From contig CALUUA010000001.1 in NCBI GenBank assembly GCA_944323845.1, positions 1-64,000 on the forward strand: a stretch of 64,000 nucleotides of DNA, given 5' to 3'. Shown in pieces: positions 25,333 to 34,891 of the stretch (the stretch's first letter is position 1; the number at the start of each line of letters is the position of its first letter). The notes below the pieces were generated by a model that saw only the letters and a list, made by a program, of their open reading frames with translations, was not told the origin of the DNA and did not search any database. Source of the stretch: an uncultured Bacteroidales bacterium. Lineage in GTDB: Bacteria; Bacteroidota; Bacteroidia; Bacteroidales; UBA932. The position numbers and the translations under genes were made by a program.

Positions 25333-27951
25333 CTATTCCCCGACGGCCAGTTTCAGCATGATGTCGAGGGCCTCAGGCAGTCCGCCGGAGTTCTTCCCGC
25401 CGGCAGTGGCGATTCCCGGCTGTCCGCCTCCTCCGCCGAGGATGGCTTTGGCGGCTTCCTTGATATCCTTGCCGGCATTGTGTCCGGCCGCTACGAGGTC
25501 TGCGGAGTACATGATGATGAGCTGCGGTTTCCCTGAATACTCGTATGCACCGAGCAGAGCCATGTTTTCTGTCTCTTTCTGAAGCATGAATGCGGCATTC
25601 TTGAGCATGACAGGGTCTGTCGGCATGGTCACTTTCACGACCTTGATTCCGTTTATCAGTTCAGCCTTGGCCTCCAGTTCCTTTTTCATGACCAGAGTTC
25701 TCTCTCTGGCTACATTTTCCATCTCTTTCTTGAAATGCTCGTTCTCCTCGATGAGTTTTCTGATTGAGCCTGCCAGATCAGGCACATTGTTGAAGAACGC
25801 TCTGGCCACACGCAGGGTGTTCTCCATGGAGTCCACGATATTTTCGGCATTCAGTCCTGTCGTGGCCTCGATCCTGCGTATCCCGGCAGCTATCGCCGAT
25901 TCGGAAATGATCTTGAAGAAGCCTATCTGCCCCGTGGCTTTCGCATGTGTACCGCCGCAGAGCTCTATGGAATCTCCGAACTGCACCACCCTGACCCGGT
26001 CGCCGTATTTTTCGCCGAACAGCGCCATGGCTCCCATGGCAGTCGCTTCCTCCATGGTAGCATTGCGGTTTTCGCACAGAGGTGAATTCAGTCGTATAAG
26101 GGCATTCACCCTCTTTTCCACTAGGTCTATCTGCTCGTCCGAGAGCTTTTCGAAATGGGAGAAGTCGAATCTGAAATAATTGTCGCAGACATACGAACCT
26201 TTCTGTTCGACATGTGTCCCGAGAATTTCGCGCAGAGCCTTGTGCAGCAGGTGGGTGGCAGTGTGGTTGTTCGTGATGCCGAGCCTCCTTTCCGCATCCA
26301 CTTCAAGTCTGAAATGCCCAGAACAGTCCTCCGGAATGCTCTCCGCTATGTGGATAGTGAGGTTGTTTTCCTTTATCGTGTCGAGTATCCTGATTTTTTC
26401 ACCGGATGCGGACACTATGATTCCGGTGTCTCCGACCTGTCCTCCCATTTCGGCATAGAAAGGAGTCTTGTCGAATACGAGCTGGTACATGACCTTGTTC
26501 TTGGCCTTTACTGTGCGGTGCTTCGTCAGAACGGCGTCATCGGCTGAAGTGCTGTCATATCCGAGGAACTGCACGTTTTCGCAGTGTACGAACTCCACCC
26601 AGTCGCCGGATTCGATGGCTGTGGCATTTCTGGCCCTTTCCTTCTGTTTCTGCAACTCTTTTTCAAAACCGTCGAGATCTATAGTGAAGCCTCGTTCCGA
26701 GGCAATGAGTTCGCTCAGGTCGATCGGAAATCCGAATGTGTCGTAGAGCACGAATGCATCTTCGCCCTTGATGACCTTTGTCCCTGCGGATTTTTCCATG
26801 ATGTTCTCGATGAGCTTTATCCCCCTGTCGAGAGTGCGCAGGAAGGCCATTTCCTCTTCCTTTATGACTTTCTCTATGAGAGTCTGCTGGGCGACGAGTT
26901 CAGGGTAGAACTCGCCCATGTCATTCACTAACTGGCCTACAAGCCTGCAAAGGAACGGTTCATTGAAGCCCAGGAAAGTATAGCCGTATCTTACGGCCCT
27001 TCTCAGGATGCGCCTGATGACATACCCGGCCTTGACATTCGAAGGCAGCTGTCCGTCGGCGATTGAGAAACTTATGGCCCTGATATGGTCGGCGATGACC
27101 CTCATGGCCACTTCGGTCTTTTCGGACTCGTGATAAGCGTGTCCGGACAGTTCCTCGATTCTGGCGATCATGCCGGTGAACACGTCTGTGTCGTAATTGC
27201 TGGTCTTGCCCTGCAGGGTCATGCAAAGCCTTTCGAAGCCCATGCCCGTGTCCACATTCTTGTTCGGAAGAAGTTCCAGCGTGCCGTTGGCCTTGCGGTT
27301 GAACTGCATGAACACCAGATTCCATATCTCGATTACCAGATGGTGTCCCTTGTTCACGAGTTCGCGGCCAGGTACCGCCTTGCGTTCTTCGTCAGACCTA
27401 AGGTCGACATGGATTTCGCTGCATGGTCCGCAAGGGCCGGTATCTCCCATTTCCCAGAAATTGTCATGCTTGTTTCCAAGCAATATCCTGTCTTCAGGCA
27501 GATGTTTCTTCCATTCTTCCAGAGCTTCCGTATCCATCTCCGTCCCGTCCGATGCATCGCCTTCGAAAACGGTGGCATACAGCCTGTCCTTGTCGATGCC
27601 GTACACTTCCGTCAGAAGTTCCCACGCCCATGAGATGGCTTCCGGCTTGAAATAGTCTCCGAAACTCCAGTTCCCGAGCATCTCGAACATCGTATGGTGG
27701 TATGAATCGTGTCCGACTTCTTCCAGGTCATTGTGTTTGCCGCTTACCCTGAGGCATTTCTGGCTGTCTGCCACCCTTTTGTGGGCAGGGATGCTGTTTC
27801 CGAGGAAGAAATCCTTGAACTGGTTCATTCCTGCATTGGTGAACATCAGGGTCGGGTCGTTCTTTACGACCATCGGGGCGGAAGGCACGATAGTGTGCCC
27901 TTTGGATGCGAAGAAATCCAAAAAGGCTTTTCTGATTTCGTTAGAAGTCAT
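25333..27951 (-). CDS. alaS: Alanyl-tRNA synthetase
   Basis: Charges tRNA-Ala and edits mischarged Ser/Gly. The 872-residue protein starts [19 protein letters not shown]; an in-frame upstream ATG at 27969 is less typical. The catalytic core is N-terminal (about 1-460), and the editing-domain zinc motifs HTATHLLH and CGGTH are present at about 560-680. A C-Ala domain with a Gly-rich GGGGGQPG ends the protein. Promoter TAAATTTG (28004-28011) and a TTGCC/GGCAA leader hairpin precede it. The permease-Fmt gene starts 27 nt downstream. Confidence 0.97.
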   Translation of the reverse strand: MTSNEIRKAFLDFFASKGHTIVPSAPMVVKNDPTLMFTNAGMNQFKDFFLGNSIPAHKRVADSQKCLRVSGKHNDLEEVGHDSYHHTMFEMLGNWSFGDYFKPEAISWAWELLTEVYGIDKDRLYATVFEGDASDGTEMDTEALEEWKKHLPEDRILLGNKHDNFWEMGDTGPCGPCSEIHVDLRSDEERKAVPGRELVNKGHHLVIEIWNLVFMQFNRKANGTLELLPNKNVDTGMGFERLCMTLQGKTSNYDTDVFTGMIARIEELSGHAYHESEKTEVAMRVIADHIRAISFSIADGQLPSNVKAGYVIRRILRRAVRYGYTFLGFNEPFLCRLVGQLVNDMGEFYPELVAQQTLIEKVIKEEEMAFLRTLDRGIKLIENIMEKSAGTKVIKGEDAFVLYDTFGFPIDLSELIASERGFTIDLDGFEKELQKQKERARNATAIESGDWVEFVHCENVQFLGYDSTSADDAVLTKHRTVKAKNKVMYQLVFDKTPFYAEMGGQVGDTGIIVSASGEKIRILDTIKENNLTIHIAESIPEDCSGHFRLEVDAERRLGITNNHTATHLLHKALREILGTHVEQKGSYVCDNYFRFDFSHFEKLSDEQIDLVEKRVNALIRLNSPLCENRNATMEEATAMGAMALFGEKYGDRVRVVQFGDSIELCGGTHAKATGQIGFFKIISESAIAAGIRRIEATTGLNAENIVDSMENTLRVARAFFNNVPDLAGSIRKLIEENEHFKKEMENVARERTLVMKKELEAKAELINGIKVVKVTMPTDPVMLKNAAFMLQKETENMALLGAYEYSGKPQLIIMYSADLVAAGHNAGKDIKEAAKAILGGGGGQPGIATAGGKNSGGLPEALDIMLKLAVGE

Positions 27952-27981
27952 ATTTTTCTTTATTAACAATCATCGTTTGCA

Positions 27982-27995
27982 TTGCCGTCAGGCAA
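27982..27995 (-). promoter_or_regulatory. Leader hairpin of alaS
   Basis: TTGCC and GGCAA arms with a 4-nt loop, between the predicted start of transcription and the alaS ATG. Confidence 0.5.
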
Positions 27996-28003
27996 ATATC
28001 CTG

Positions 28004-28011
28004 CAAATTTA
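28004..28011 (-). promoter_or_regulatory. Promoter -7 box of alaS
   Basis: TAAATTTG on the minus strand, perfect consensus, 52 nt before the alaS ATG. Confidence 0.6.
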
Positions 28012-28094
28012 AAAATAATATTTGTAAATGGCAGGCTGTCGTGCTTCGAGTCGGGAAATTTTGGAAAATTAATTATAAGATTCCGAAAAATTCG

Positions 28095-28102
28095 TATATT
28101 TG
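28095..28102 (+). promoter_or_regulatory. Promoter -7 box of the M23 operon, implies a leaderless mRNA
   Basis: TATATTTG ends only 6 nt before the ATG at 28109. Transcription in this phylum starts about 5-7 nt after this box, so the first base of the message would be at or beside the start codon. Confidence 0.6.
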
Positions 28103-28108
28103 CATATT

Positions 28109-29089
28109 ATGCCGAAATATATTTTCAACAAGGAAACCCTCACATACGAGGTATATGCATCTTCCGGGAAACTGAAGTTCCTGAAAGGACTGGCCGCCTT
28201 CGCCGCCAGTGTCGCTGCGGCTTTCTTCTATCTATGGGTCTACACTTCAGTATTGGGATATGATCTGCCGAAGACTGCTTTTCTGAAGAAGACGAATGCC
28301 AGGCTGAATTCCCGGCTGGAGCTTCTGAACAGGAATCTGGATTCGGATTCGGAAAGCCTGAAATCCTTCCAGTCGAGGGATAATGACATCTACCGTTCGG
28401 TCTTCGGCATGGCCGAAATACCTGACGAGGTGCGGAACGCCGGTTTCGGAGGTGTGGACAGATATGCGTATCTCGATGCAGTGGACAGGACTGGGCTTCT
28501 GAAAAGGACCGAATTCCGTCTGGATGTCCTGACGAAAAAGGCTTATCTTCAGTCGCATTCCTTCGATGAGATAGAGTCTGTGGCCAAGAAGGCCGGGGAT
28601 ATGGCTGCTTGTATCCCGTCCGTGCCTCCTGTCGTTCCGGACAGGAGCACTTACCGCATATCCAGTTCGTTCGGCTACCGTTCCGATCCGTTCACCGGTA
28701 GGAAAAAGCGTCATACGGGGATGGATTTCGCCTGCGAAGTGGGGAACGGGATCTATGCCACGGCCGACGGCGTGGTGGAGACTGTCAGGTCAGGGTCATA
28801 CGGATACGGGAAATATGTCATAGTGGACCATGGCTTCGGTTATAAGACCAGATATGCCCATTTGTCCAGAATCAATGTGGAGAGCGGCACTGTGGTCAGG
28901 AGAGGCACGCTGATCGGTCTGTCCGGAAATTCAGGGCGTTCATCCGGCCCTCATCTTCACTATGAGGTCATGTATAAGGGGCGTTATGTCAATCCTATGA
29001 ATTACATGGATCTCGGTATGGGGACTGACGAGTATGCTCAGGTGACGCAGAAAGCCTCTGCCGGGATGCCGTCCCGGAATCCTTCATAA
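28109..29089 (+). CDS. M23 family metallopeptidase, membrane-anchored
   Basis: Predicted peptidoglycan endopeptidase or LytM-type regulator. 326 residues: an N-terminal cytoplasmic stub, one membrane helix (about residues 28-52), a coiled-coil-prone stretch (about 60-100) and a C-terminal LytM domain. Zinc ligands are visible in HTGMDFAC (His and Asp) and PHLHYEV, so it may be active. It is followed 15 nt later by a second M23 protein of the same build, suggesting paired wall hydrolases. Confidence 0.92.
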   Translation: MPKYIFNKETLTYEVYASSGKLKFLKGLAAFAASVAAAFFYLWVYTSVLGYDLPKTAFLKKTNARLNSRLELLNRNLDSDSESLKSFQSRDNDIYRSVFGMAEIPDEVRNAGFGGVDRYAYLDAVDRTGLLKRTEFRLDVLTKKAYLQSHSFDEIESVAKKAGDMAACIPSVPPVVPDRSTYRISSSFGYRSDPFTGRKKRHTGMDFACEVGNGIYATADGVVETVRSGSYGYGKYVIVDHGFGYKTRYAHLSRINVESGTVVRRGTLIGLSGNSGRSSGPHLHYEVMYKGRYVNPMNYMDLGMGTDEYAQVTQKASAGMPSRNPS

Positions 29090-29104
29090 AAGCGGCTTTA
29101 TCGG

Positions 29105-30058
29105 ATGGGCAAGAAAAAATATGTTTTCGACAGCGAGGATTTCAATGTCGGCAAGGAGGACAGGTCGGGCAGGAAAGTGCTGATGGCTGTCCTCAAGTTT
29201 CTTGTCGCCAGCATCGCGCTGACGGTGATCTATTATGCCGTTTTTGCAATCTTTTTCAGTACGGATCAGGAAAGGGCTCTCCAGAACGAGAACAGGATGT
29301 TGGAGCGTATGTATCCTGAACTTTCACGCCGGGCAGACCTGCTCGATGATGTGGTGGAGGGTCTGAAAGTACGGGACATGAAGATATATGAGGAGATTTT
29401 CGAGACGGAGGCTCCCGAACTGGACAGGGTGCTGGACATGAACCTTATGCATCTTACGGATTCCATTACGGAAGAAGACATTGTCATGCTGACGGATGCC
29501 AAGGTGCGGAAACTGATGAAGGATGCGGATATAGTGGAAGCTAACATGAGGAGGATTATGGAACTGTTGTCTGACGACGGCTGTTCTGTCCCTCCGATGC
29601 ATCTGCCATTGAAGAATTTCTCCCTTCCGATGACAGGAGCGTCTGTCGGCAGGAAAATGAACCCGTTCTACAAGGTTATGGGAAATCATGAAGGCATAGA
29701 TTTCATGGCTCCTTTGGGTGATGCAGTGGTGGCCTCTGCGGATGGCGTGGTGTCATCGGTGTCCAGATCCAGGAAAGGCCCCGGCAATGTCGTGGTCATA
29801 GAACACGGGAACGGGTACATGACCAGATATGCCCATCTGCAGGATATATCAGTCCGCAGGGGACAGAAAGTGTCGCGCGGGACGGAAATAGGGCATGTGG
29901 GGATGTCCGGACTCTCGTTCGCCCCGCACCTGCATTACGAGGTTTGGAGGGATACCGTGCTGTGCGATCCTGTAAATTATTTCTTCGGGGCTGTGGATCC
30001 CGGGCAGTATGCGAATATGTTCATCGTGTCGGTGGTGACCGACCAGTCTCTGGATTGA
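29105..30058 (+). CDS. Second M23 family metallopeptidase, membrane-anchored
   Basis: 317 residues with the same order as the preceding gene: basic N terminus, one membrane helix (about 27-50), helical linker, LytM domain. HEGIDFMAP and PHLHYEV give the His, Asp and HxH zinc ligands. The pair probably arose by duplication but is now divergent. Downstream the MerR-type gene starts 2 nt after the stop, so the genes are cotranscribed. Confidence 0.92.
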   Translation: MGKKKYVFDSEDFNVGKEDRSGRKVLMAVLKFLVASIALTVIYYAVFAIFFSTDQERALQNENRMLERMYPELSRRADLLDDVVEGLKVRDMKIYEEIFETEAPELDRVLDMNLMHLTDSITEEDIVMLTDAKVRKLMKDADIVEANMRRIMELLSDDGCSVPPMHLPLKNFSLPMTGASVGRKMNPFYKVMGNHEGIDFMAPLGDAVVASADGVVSSVSRSRKGPGNVVVIEHGNGYMTRYAHLQDISVRRGQKVSRGTEIGHVGMSGLSFAPHLHYEVWRDTVLCDPVNYFFGAVDPGQYANMFIVSVVTDQSLD

Positions 30059-30060
30059 TC

Positions 30061-30402
30061 ATGCAGAAGATATTGTTTACAATAGGGGAAGTGGCGGAAA
30101 TGCTCGGGGAAAATGTCTCTCTGGTAAGATTCTGGTCGGATACTTTCTCCGGATTCATCCGTCCCGTGCGCAATGCCAAGGGAAACCGCATGTTTTCCGC
30201 AGGGGATGTGGAGACGTTCAGGCAGATACATTATCTGGTCAGGACAGGACTTACTCTCGAAGGCGCGGCCAGGCGTCTTCGTGACGACAGGGCGGCAGTG
30301 TCGGCCGAGCTGAAAGTGCTCGATTCCCTGAAGTCGGTCAGGGATCAGCTGATGGAGATCCGCATGTCGATGTCTGCAAAGACGCCGAAAGGCAATATAT
30401 AA
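30061..30402 (+). CDS. MerR-family transcriptional regulator
   Basis: 113 residues. The winged-helix MerR DNA-binding domain starts ILFTIGEVAEMLGENVSLVRFW and continues to GNRMFSAGDVETFRQIHYLV, followed by a short dimerisation helix. There is no C-terminal effector domain and no Cys cluster, as in the small MerR proteins common in Bacteroidetes. It sits between wall hydrolase genes and nif3 and may regulate its own operon. Target unknown. Confidence 0.88.
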   Translation: MQKILFTIGEVAEMLGENVSLVRFWSDTFSGFIRPVRNAKGNRMFSAGDVETFRQIHYLVRTGLTLEGAARRLRDDRAAVSAELKVLDSLKSVRDQLMEIRMSMSAKTPKGNI

Positions 30403-30409
30403 TATTAAT

Positions 30410-31189
30410 ATGTATAAGGTCAGGGATATTATTCGCGTGATCGAAGATTTCGCCCCGCTTTCCATTCAGGAAAAGTGGGATAACAGCGGTCTTTGTGTCG
30501 GCTCGGAAGATGCCGCCGTGACATCTGTGCTCATAGGACTGGACTGCACTCCGGAATTGGTGGAAGAGGCTGCCGCAGCAGGAGCTGACATGATAGTGAC
30601 ACACCATCCTCTTATTTTCGGAGGTCTGAAGAAAATCACTCCGGACGACCCGGTGGGAGAAGCCGTCATGAAGGCCATATCCTGCGGTATTGCAGTGTAT
30701 TCGGCACATACGACGGCAGACAAGGTCATGGCAGGTGTCAGCGGAGCCATGGCAGCCCGTCTCGGTCTTGAGGATGTTTCGGTTCTGGATCCTGAAGCCG
30801 ACGGTACGGGGTTAGGGGTTATAGGCTCTTTTCCTGAACCGATGACGGCATTGCAGGCCGTGGCCTGCGTGAAAGAGAAATTCGGTCTGAAGATGCTCCG
30901 CTCCTCGCGGCCGGTGGATGGCATGATTTCCAGAGTGGCCTTATGCGGCGGGTCAGGTTCCTCCCTGATTCAGAAGGCGGAAGCGTCGGGGGCTGACCTT
31001 TATATCACCGGCGACATCTCGTATCATCATTTTTTCACGCGGAGAAACTTCATGCTGATGGATATAGGGCATTTTGAAAGCGAGAAGGACATAGTTGCGA
31101 TATTATTTTCACTGTTAAAGAAAAATTTTCCTAACTTTGCAGTCCGAATTACGGAAAATGTAAATAGTAACCCGATATATTATTTTTAA
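30410..31189 (+). CDS. Nif3-like dinuclear metal centre protein
   Basis: 259 residues, shorter than forms with an inserted domain. Metal ligands are visible in THHPLIF, SAHTTADK and GHFESE. The family (GTP cyclohydrolase 1 type 2-like, YbgI) has an uncertain reaction. A promoter for the next gene lies inside its 3' end at 31132-31139. Neighbour order nif3 then zinc-ribbon protein is conserved in the phylum. Confidence 0.92.
   Translation: MYKVRDIIRVIEDFAPLSIQEKWDNSGLCVGSEDAAVTSVLIGLDCTPELVEEAAAAGADMIVTHHPLIFGGLKKITPDDPVGEAVMKAISCGIAVYSAHTTADKVMAGVSGAMAARLGLEDVSVLDPEADGTGLGVIGSFPEPMTALQAVACVKEKFGLKMLRSSRPVDGMISRVALCGGSGSSLIQKAEASGADLYITGDISYHHFFTRRNFMLMDIGHFESEKDIVAILFSLLKKNFPNFAVRITENVNSNPIYYF
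31132..31139 (+). promoter_or_regulatory. Internal promoter box before the zinc-ribbon gene
   Basis: TAACTTTG matches TAnnTTTG and lies within the last 60 nt of nif3, 56 nt before the next ATG. Confidence 0.5.
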
Positions 31190-31194
31190 GCGAT

Positions 31195-32004
31195 ATGGCT
31201 AAAAAGACGAAAAAAATAGAAACCCCTATTGACCAGAGGGAAACTTTCGTATCCATTCAGAAGAGCTTTGCCGATTCTGATCTGAGCGTGGAGGAAAAGC
31301 TCAAGACATTATATGCATTGCAGCAGGCCGATACGGAGATTGACAAGATTCTTCAGCTCAGGGGAGAGCTGCCTCTGGAGGTGGAGGCTTTGGAGAATGA
31401 GATATCGGAACTGAAGGGCAAGTCAGCCAATATTGCGGCTCAGATAGACGGCCTGAATGACAAGATAGCCGAGTCCAAGCACAATATCGTGGAGTGCGAT
31501 GCACAGCTGGAGAAATACAAGGCCCAGCTTGATAATGTATCGAACAGCCGTGAGTACGATTCCCTGAACAAGGAGATCGAGAATCAGGAGCTGCTTAAGG
31601 CCATCGCACAGAAGAATATCGATGAGTCGAAGAATGAAATAGCTGCCAGAAAGGTGGAGATGGAGGCCGTCAAGGAGAAACTCGATGTCAAGAACGAGGA
31701 TCTCAAGGCCAAGAATGCCGAGCTGTCCACCATCGTGGAATCTACGGCTGCAGAGGAGGCAAGGCTCAGGGAAAAAAGGGCTCTTTGTGCTGAAAAGATA
31801 GATGCAAGGACCATGAGCGCGTACGAGCGCATCAGGAACAGCTGCCATAATCATCTGGCCGTAGTGTCTGTATTCAACGGCGATTCATGCGGCGGCTGCT
31901 TTAATTCCATTCCTCCGCAGAGGCTCATCGACATCTCTACGAACAAGAAGATGATTATCTGCGAATACTGCGGAAGGATACTGGTGAATCCGGATTTTGA
32001 ATAG
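31195..32004 (+). CDS. Coiled-coil protein with C-terminal C4 zinc ribbon
   Basis: 269 residues. Residues about 50-200 are a long charged heptad-rich helix, and the end carries CGGCFNSIPPQRL ... CEYCGRIL, a C4 zinc ribbon. This is the layout of the CT398/HP0958-like family, members of which are proposed chaperone or RNA-binding proteins. It lies between nif3 and dnaB. Function not settled. Confidence 0.88.
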   Translation: MAKKTKKIETPIDQRETFVSIQKSFADSDLSVEEKLKTLYALQQADTEIDKILQLRGELPLEVEALENEISELKGKSANIAAQIDGLNDKIAESKHNIVECDAQLEKYKAQLDNVSNSREYDSLNKEIENQELLKAIAQKNIDESKNEIAARKVEMEAVKEKLDVKNEDLKAKNAELSTIVESTAAEEARLREKRALCAEKIDARTMSAYERIRNSCHNHLAVVSVFNGDSCGGCFNSIPPQRLIDISTNKKMIICEYCGRILVNPDFE

Positions 32005-32012
32005 GCTTCCGC

Positions 32013-33527
32013 ATGGCAGAAGAAGGCAGAAAAAGGTACAGCAGAAAGAAAGATTCAGTAGACCTCGACACTTTAGGGCTTGAGATGGGAAACAAACCGC
32101 CTCAAGCTCTTGACGTCGAAGAGGCTGTCTTGGGTGCGCTCCTCATCGAACCGTCCTGTGTAGATGATTCCGTGGAGGAACTCACCCCGTCTGCATTCTA
32201 CAGCGAGAAGAACCGGATGATATATCAGGCTGTGGTCTCGCTGGTGCATGAGCATGTTTCTGTCGATCTGCTGACTGTCGCCCAGAAACTCAAGGAACAG
32301 GGGAACTATGACATAGTCGGAGGGGCGCAGGTTCTGGCGCAGCTGACCCAGAAAGTGGGCGCGGCTGCCCATATAGAGTATTACATCAAGATACTCAAGC
32401 AGAAATGCATCCAGAGAGAGCTTATCACGGCATCATATGACATTCTCAAGAATTCATATGATGACAGCGTGAACGTGGACCAGCTCATCGACATGGCTCA
32501 GACCAGAATCTTCGGAGCCATCCAGAACAATGTCAAGAAAGACGTCCAGGAGATAGGTTCGGTCATAAATCAGGCGATATCCACCATAGAGAAACTGCAG
32601 GAGACCACCGGCCTGAGCGGAGTGCCGTCCGGTTTCCCTTCCCTCGACAAGATAACTTTCGGATGGCAGCCTTCCGACCTTATCATCGTCGCCGCCCGTC
32701 CGTCCATGGGTAAGACGGCCTTTGTGATGAATGTCGCCAGAAATGCGGCTGTGGATCATCATATGCCTGTGGCATTCTTTTCTCTTGAGATGCCGGCTAT
32801 CCAGCTGGCAATGAGGATGATGGTCTCCGAGACCGGCCTGTCTTCCGACAAGATCAAGGGAGGAACGAAGTTGGAGCCGTTCGAATGGGTGCAGCTGGAA
32901 GAGAAGATAAAGAATCTGGCCAAGGCTCCGCTGTACATAGATGACACTCCGTCGCTTCCTGTCATGGAGTTCAGATCCAAGGTGAAACGGCTTGTGAATC
33001 AGAAAGGAGTCCGGCTGGTAATCGTCGATTATCTTCAGCTCATGTCCGGCCCGTCCGAACTTAAAGGCATGAGAGAGCAGGAGGTGGCTGCGATATCGAG
33101 GATGCTCAAGGCCACGGCCAAGGAAATGAATGTCCCGATCATCGCCCTTTCGCAGCTCAGCCGTGATGCCGTGAAGCGGCCGGGCAGCAACAACCGGCCT
33201 CTTCTCAGCGACTTGAGGGAATCCGGTTCCATAGAGCAGGATGCCGACATGGTGCTGTTTATCCACAGATACGACTATCAGGGCCTGAGCGAGGACTCGT
33301 CCGAAATCGGCAAGACAGACCTTATCATAGCCAAGCACAGGAACGGTGAAATCGGTGATGTCCCTCTTACATTCCGTGCTTCGGAAGTCCGTTTCATAGA
33401 CAATGCGGATGCCATGATCGCCCAGTCTTTCGTGCCTGTATCCTCCATAATGAACGAGGACGCTTTCGATATGCCTGACAGCCTGCGTCCTTCATCCGAC
33501 TCCGAGTTCGATAACCGGGAATTCTGA
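32013..33527 (+). CDS. dnaB: Replicative DNA helicase DnaB
   Basis: Hexameric helicase that unwinds the fork in the 5'-3' direction. The 504-residue protein has the N-terminal DnaB domain (about 30-130, PPQALDVEEAVLGALL) and RecA-type helicase domain with Walker A ARPSMGKTAF near residue 229, Walker B VRLVIVDYLQLM and SQLSRDAVKRP. No intein is present. A short acidic C-terminal extension follows. It starts 8 nt after the preceding gene. Confidence 0.97.
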   Translation: MAEEGRKRYSRKKDSVDLDTLGLEMGNKPPQALDVEEAVLGALLIEPSCVDDSVEELTPSAFYSEKNRMIYQAVVSLVHEHVSVDLLTVAQKLKEQGNYDIVGGAQVLAQLTQKVGAAAHIEYYIKILKQKCIQRELITASYDILKNSYDDSVNVDQLIDMAQTRIFGAIQNNVKKDVQEIGSVINQAISTIEKLQETTGLSGVPSGFPSLDKITFGWQPSDLIIVAARPSMGKTAFVMNVARNAAVDHHMPVAFFSLEMPAIQLAMRMMVSETGLSSDKIKGGTKLEPFEWVQLEEKIKNLAKAPLYIDDTPSLPVMEFRSKVKRLVNQKGVRLVIVDYLQLMSGPSELKGMREQEVAAISRMLKATAKEMNVPIIALSQLSRDAVKRPGSNNRPLLSDLRESGSIEQDADMVLFIHRYDYQGLSEDSSEIGKTDLIIAKHRNGEIGDVPLTFRASEVRFIDNADAMIAQSFVPVSSIMNEDAFDMPDSLRPSSDSEFDNREF

Positions 33528-33534
33528 TTTCGCC

Positions 33535-34401
33535 ATGTCCCGTAAAGTCATAACAGCACTTGTGTCCTGCCTGCTGGCCTGTACGCTGGCCGCACAGACA
33601 CGGTCATGGTCTCCCGGCGGGTGCGTGCCGGTTACCGATATTTCCGACGGGGATTCCCTGGCCTATCAGGCCGGAGAAAAACTGTCCTTTTCCATACATT
33701 ATGAATGGGGTGCGATAGATTCGGATGTCGGCTGGGCCAATGTCGTGCTCGACACGCTCAGGGTGAACGGCACCAAGGCCTACCACTGCATGGTTTACGG
33801 CCGTACCACCAGACTCTACGATCTGTTCTTTTCCGTCAGGGAGAATTTCCAGTCATGGTTCACTTATGACGGACTTGTGCCGTTGAGATTTACCCGGGAT
33901 ACCAAAGAGGGCAAATACCGGGCTGAGAATACATATGTCTACAGGAGGGGAGGGCTGGCTGAAGACCATATCGCGGCCGATGTCTATACTTCCAGCAGAG
34001 GAAGCCGCACTCTCGATCTCCCCCTGACTTCATGCACCTATGATCTTCCGGCCCTTTTCTATTTCGCGAGGAACATGGATTTCGATGCTGTGGAACCGGA
34101 AGTCAAGTATCCCATGACTTTCGCCATCGACGATGATGTCTACAATGTTTACTTCATCCTTCACGGACGCGAAACAGTGAAAGTCCGGGGCATCGGGCAT
34201 GTCAGGACGATAAAGTTCTCTGTCAAGCTCATTTCGGGCAATATCTTTACAGGGGACGATGATCTGTCCGTATGGATTTCGGATGACGGAAACCGGATTC
34301 CGGTACTTTTCGAGGCTCCTATTCTGGTAGGTGTCGCATCCGGAAGGCTGACTGACTGGTCCGGCCTGAAATATCCGTTCTCTGCGAGAGTAAGGAAATG
34401 A
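33535..34401 (+). CDS. DUF3108 domain protein, secreted
   Basis: 288 residues with a signal peptide (VITALVSCLLACTLAAQ). GEKLSFSIHYEWGAIDSDVGWA and later strand patterns fit DUF3108, a beta-rich periplasmic family without a known reaction. The signal contains a Cys but the cleavage at AAQ is more likely than a lipobox. Located 7 nt after dnaB and 24 nt before the RseC-like gene. Confidence 0.85.
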   Translation: MSRKVITALVSCLLACTLAAQTRSWSPGGCVPVTDISDGDSLAYQAGEKLSFSIHYEWGAIDSDVGWANVVLDTLRVNGTKAYHCMVYGRTTRLYDLFFSVRENFQSWFTYDGLVPLRFTRDTKEGKYRAENTYVYRRGGLAEDHIAADVYTSSRGSRTLDLPLTSCTYDLPALFYFARNMDFDAVEPEVKYPMTFAIDDDVYNVYFILHGRETVKVRGIGHVRTIKFSVKLISGNIFTGDDDLSVWISDDGNRIPVLFEAPILVGVASGRLTDWSGLKYPFSARVRK

Positions 34402-34425
34402 ACCGTTAAAGAATTGAATGAAAAT

Positions 34426-34839
34426 ATGGCTAAAAACGAAGTTTCTCACAAGGGAATCGTCAAATCCGTCACGCCGGAACTGACCACGGTGGAGATACTG
34501 TCCTTGTCTGCATGTGCAGAGTGTCACGCCAAAGGCATGTGCGGAATCGCGGATTCGGAAATCAAGGAGATTTCTGTGCCTACTGACCCGTATTCCGACC
34601 ATAAGCCGGGCGATGAAGTGGAAGTCATGCTGAAAAAATCCATGGGGCTGAAAGCCGTATGGATATCTTATGTGATTCCTTTGTTCATTTTAATGATTTT
34701 AATATTATCTTTGTCGTCCGTTACCGTACACGAAGTCTATGCGGGACTCGGGGCGATAGCCGGAGTGGCCTTGTATTATCTGTTGATATACATATTCAGA
34801 GACCGTCTGGCGAAGGATTTCGTGTTTTACATAAAATGA
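34426..34839 (+). CDS. RseC/SoxR-reducing-system family membrane protein
   Basis: 137 residues from the ATG at 34426; an upstream ATG at 34414 is possible. The N-terminal half holds CAECHAKGMCG, a four-Cys motif of the RseC family, and two membrane helices follow (about 75-95 and 100-122). RseC-like genes sit beside rnf operons in many bacteria and are thought to assist Rnf or the SoxR-reducing system, and rnfB starts 52 nt downstream here. Confidence 0.88.
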   Translation: MAKNEVSHKGIVKSVTPELTTVEILSLSACAECHAKGMCGIADSEIKEISVPTDPYSDHKPGDEVEVMLKKSMGLKAVWISYVIPLFILMILILSLSSVTVHEVYAGLGAIAGVALYYLLIYIFRDRLAKDFVFYIK

Positions 34840-34843
34840 AAAT

Positions 34844-34858
34844 TGCTCCTCGGGAGCA
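34844..34858 (+). promoter_or_regulatory. Small hairpin before rnfB
   Basis: TGCTCC and GGAGCA arms with a 3-nt loop, between the RseC-like gene and rnfB, without a T-run. It may set the stability of the rnf part of the message. Confidence 0.4.
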
Positions 34859-34891
34859 CTATAATAGCACTAATTTAAAACCTGAATAACA

